58,518 nucleotides of DNA, from NCBI GenBank assembly GCA_002633005.1, contig NMRA01000007.1, positions 2,137,321-2,195,838 of the forward strand, given 5' to 3'. Made by a program: the position numbers and the translations under genes. The notes below the pieces were generated by a model. The model had not been told where the DNA came from. It did not search any database and saw only the letters and a list, made by a program, of their open reading frames with translations. Source of the stretch: Phoronis australis (Eukaryota; Phoronida; Phoronidae). Each line of letters begins with the position of its first letter. Position 1 is the stretch's first letter. This document shows, piece by piece, positions 56,111 through 58,518 of the stretch.

Positions 56111-57258
56111 AAAGTTGTTTTTATGATTTGTGGTTTATAATCTGATCCTGCTTTTTATAATGTGTATAACCGTACCTACGATAAGAGAACTTATAATCTT
56201 ATCCCTTATCGCAAAGTTTTACGAGATATTGCTAGGTTTATATAGCACCTGCACGCTCCTCAGAGCTATCGTCTGTGCCTCAGCTCACACTGTCGGAACG
56301 GGAAAGAGCAGCAGCAACGATAAATATAGCTCATTGAGCAAGTAAGTAAAATGTTTATTTTAAATTGGTAAGGGAATATAGGCCTACAACAAAACATTTA
56401 TTTAGCACAGGTGCAACCTTAAACAGAGGTGTACTTGTACTTTGAAAATATCGACTTCAGCGCACTCAACCGCAACTTCCCACACGCAGTCACGGGTATT
56501 TAAGCTTTTCCGTCCATGTATAGATGGCGCAGTAGTCAAGTACTCCCTCATTTGCATATCAAATTTGCATGTGGGTGTTCTGAGACTCTCGTCAGTTGTT
56601 GGTTGAGCCCTTGAGTGAATAAAGCGGTGACCTCCCGCTGAGAGCACGCGCTGATGAAGATATCACAGCGAACTCGATCGCTTCGCAATCAGGAGGTGAA
56701 AGCACTCTCATGACCGCAGTTTTGAATTCCAGCTAAGCAAGCCCTATTTCGAGGAGTGGACTTTGAATTGTTTTCGTCCCCTGACAGTGGATTGCAGAGA
56801 AGACTAGAAAGAGGTCAACATCGAACTTTCTGCGGCTACCTATAGTGTTGACAAAAGTTTGAAGTGTCAGAACTACAGACGGAGCGCGCGGGTTGTCTAT
56901 GATTCCTGTTCTTCTTCAGTTGACAAAAACATTGCTATCGGCATAAAAAATGACCGTGGGAAATTCATTTTGAGGTAGATACCTGTATCCAATAATAAAT
57001 ATTAATACCCTGTAATATCTCACCCTCCGCGTTTCGTGTCTTTGACGTTGTTTGAGTATTGCGGTATCGTGAAACAACGCCGTCGGGTGAAAGAAGTGGC
57101 ACCGAATAATTGGAATTGGCTGCAGTTCTTCCTTTAGAATGCCCGGACTCAACTGTGCCGTTTTCTTGGCAAGTCTCTTGCCTGCCGAAATGTTTTCTGA
57201 GCATTGAAGACATCGGCCTTCTCCTGCACTAAACAACCTTTTGTCTACTACAGAAATG
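56111..57258. other. Gene-less stretch with paired octamers
   Basis: No gene recognised. Two ATTTGCAT octamers occur at 56550-56557 and 56563-56570. Minus-strand frames at 56402-56647 and 56916-57236 lack recognisable domains. Confidence 0.4.
56550..56570 (-). promoter_or_regulatory. Two ATGCAAAT octamers 13 bp apart
   Basis: On the minus strand two perfect octamers (POU-factor sites, also found in histone H2B and snRNA promoters) are followed about 45 bp downstream by CTTAAATACCC, a weak TATA-like sequence. No transcript can be named, so a role as promoter is only a suggestion. Confidence 0.25.
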
Positions 57259-57636
57259 TTATACCGAATTTTCTACCATTTTAGCACACTTTGTGGCTCT
57301 GCTACAATTAGCAATGCCATAATCGTATTTCTCAATTCCGCCACAGTATGCATACTTGGAAGTTAGTTTTGCTAAGTGTTTTTCCAAATGAAGCCACAAC
57401 AGTTGTTCATCATTAAATGCCTCAAATTCCTCGGCGCCATGGACATTTCCGTCAACACAAAACGCACCCTTGCCATTCTTAAAAATTCGTGTATATGTGC
57501 TATAATTGCTTCGAAGGACCGGCAGTAACCGTGGCTGGAATGTCGGCAGCTTCTTGACTAAGTCTACAACTAACTCCTGTTGAAATTCTCCATACTTCAA
57601 AATTCTTGTTTGCAGGTGCTGGTGATTGCCATTCAA
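57259..57636 (-). CDS. Unidentified open frame, possible 3' exon
   Basis: About 125 codons open from a stop immediately upstream of 57636 to a stop at 57259. The composition is balanced and globular, with a stretch YTRIFKNGKGAFCVDGNVHG and an aromatic/leucine-rich helix-like run ending KLTSKYAYCG. It reads like real protein but I do not recognise it. There is no ATG near its start; an exon entered at CACCAG near 57617 is possible. It is not a kinase segment, so not an upstream ULK4 exon. It could be a domesticated or transposon-derived fragment. Confidence 0.3.
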   Translation of the reverse strand: MNGNHQHLQTRILKYGEFQQELVVDLVKKLPTFQPRLLPVLRSNYSTYTRIFKNGKGAFCVDGNVHGAEEFEAFNDEQLLWLHLEKHLAKLTSKYAYCGGIEKYDYGIANCSRATKCAKMVENSV

Positions 57637-57798
57637 TGGTTTTCATAATAAGAGACTAGAAATCCGAGTTGTCACACGCCCACTGGCCTGGTGCTGCCTT
57701 ACATTTTCACTGGCCTCCTTACTATAGTCGACTTGCGCAATAGACGAATTAGTGTCCACATTTGTGGTCACTTGCCGGGTACAGGCCCATGAGACAAG

Positions 57799-58185
57799 TT
57801 GCAGCAACAAATTCAGCACGAATCCATAAACCTTTTTACACCCACAATTAAATGCGCAAAAATGCTCCTGTATTTCTTAAACCTTAATCTAATGCTCAAG
57901 CTATACAACGAGTGCGTGTTGAAACACAACATTGACCTTGGACCAAAGATGGACTCCTTGCATCAGGACCTTAGTAAGCGGGGGGAGGGCGAGTCCAAAC
58001 CCCCAAAAAATTGCATGCCTCAGGGTCAAACCATGGCAACCGACAAAGGTGTGGGACTGGGGAAGGACAAAAAAGAAAGACTTCGAATACTGATCAGAGA
58101 GAAAATTCACGAGAACATTGACAACTCGGTATCAGTGTATGGTTTACCATTTGAGGGCCCTAGTGTCCAGGACAATTGTTGTTAG
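57799..58185 (+). CDS. Unidentified open frame of 128 codons
   Basis: Continuous frame ending GLPFEGPSVQDNCC. It has a charged segment (LGKDKKERLRILIREKIHEN) that could be a helix. No recognisable domain, no clear splice sites and no TATA or Kozak support. It may be chance or an exon of a neighbouring gene. Confidence 0.2.
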   Translation: MQQQIQHESINLFTPTIKCAKMLLYFLNLNLMLKLYNECVLKHNIDLGPKMDSLHQDLSKRGEGESKPPKNCMPQGQTMATDKGVGLGKDKKERLRILIREKIHENIDNSVSVYGLPFEGPSVQDNCC

Positions 58186-58334
58186 GGTCTCCATTTTTGC
58201 AGCATAGGTTGTCTAAGCGCCCTTGAAAATGTGCACTTAATCATTCATACATGTATTTCGAAAATTCAAGAAAACTTGTAAAGCAACAGTTTTGCGGAGC
58301 GTATTAATCCAGTCCAAGTTTTTCAGTGGTCCAT

Positions 58335-58410
58335 AGGTGGTGCACTACGGGGGGGCTGAGAGGGCTTTAGCTCCCACTTTTTTCAGTACTGCGCCCTCTA
58401 TACACCTCCG
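58335..58410 (+). repeat. Interspersed repeat with CCCACTTTTTTCAGTACTGC, copy 2
   Basis: Partner of 13028-13140: GCACTA, a G run, GCTGAGAGGG and then the conserved CCCACTTTTTTCAGTACTGC. Confidence 0.6.
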
Positions 58411-58518
58411 GCATGACTGCCAACTACTCACGAGGGGGACTGAGTTGAGATTCCAAATTCATCAAAAACACAAAACATTCGTGCACAGCACAGAAGCTGT
58501 CTTGTAAGAAATGGCGAT

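Noticed and set aside
52165-58518. Upstream ULK4 kinase exons in the remaining 6.4 kb
   Set aside because: No minus-strand segment shows kinase motifs (glycine loop, HRD-like, DFG-like or APE-like), so they are taken to lie outside the window.

Overview
The window is animal nuclear DNA. It is AT-rich, densely seeded with transposable elements, and its genes are split into short exons by long GT-AG introns. It carries one complete gene and most of a second. No bacterial-style operons, rRNA or convincing functional tRNA genes were seen. The mixture of miniature inverted-repeat elements, a decayed LINE, THAP-type transposon remnants and two apparently allelic 2.3 kb blocks placed side by side suggests a highly heterozygous, probably marine, invertebrate. 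I cannot name the species from sequence alone.

Layout. 1-10,700: no recognisable gene, only interspersed repeats. 10,790-21,880 (+): a six-exon gene for a 370-residue secreted leucine-rich-repeat protein (signal peptide, LRRNT, LRRs, LRRCT, a short extra cysteine segment, and a hydrophobic C-terminus compatible with a GPI anchor). All five splice junctions agree in phase. 21,914-27,072: intergenic, with two 35-bp minisatellite blocks and a small terminal-inverted-repeat (TIR) element. 27,073-52,164 (-): the 3' part of ULK4 (Unc-51-like kinase 4), covering the last turn of the kinase domain, the linker and the whole helical-repeat tail through the stop codon. It has 23 distinct coding exons, again with consistent phases; the N-terminal kinase exons lie beyond the window or were not found. 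52,165-58,518: a TIR element, a LINE fragment split by a three-unit 430-bp array, and two unexplained open frames.

The two genes converge (tail to tail) and there is no sign that they work together: one predicts a cell-surface recognition or adhesion molecule, the other an intracellular pseudokinase linked to cilia and microtubules in vertebrates.

The most consequential anomaly is at 38,047-42,792. A block of about 2.3 kb, including one ULK4 exon, occurs twice, the second copy starting directly after a single N at 40,533. The copies differ at scattered sites, only synonymously within the exon, so this looks like two haplotypes joined head to tail by the assembler rather than a real exon duplication. 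Other points of interest are a hairpin over the LRR stop codon, a truncated THAP-domain transposon with about 140-bp TIRs inside a ULK4 intron, an inverted pair of TIR elements with clean 5-bp target duplications, and several internally repetitive element families.
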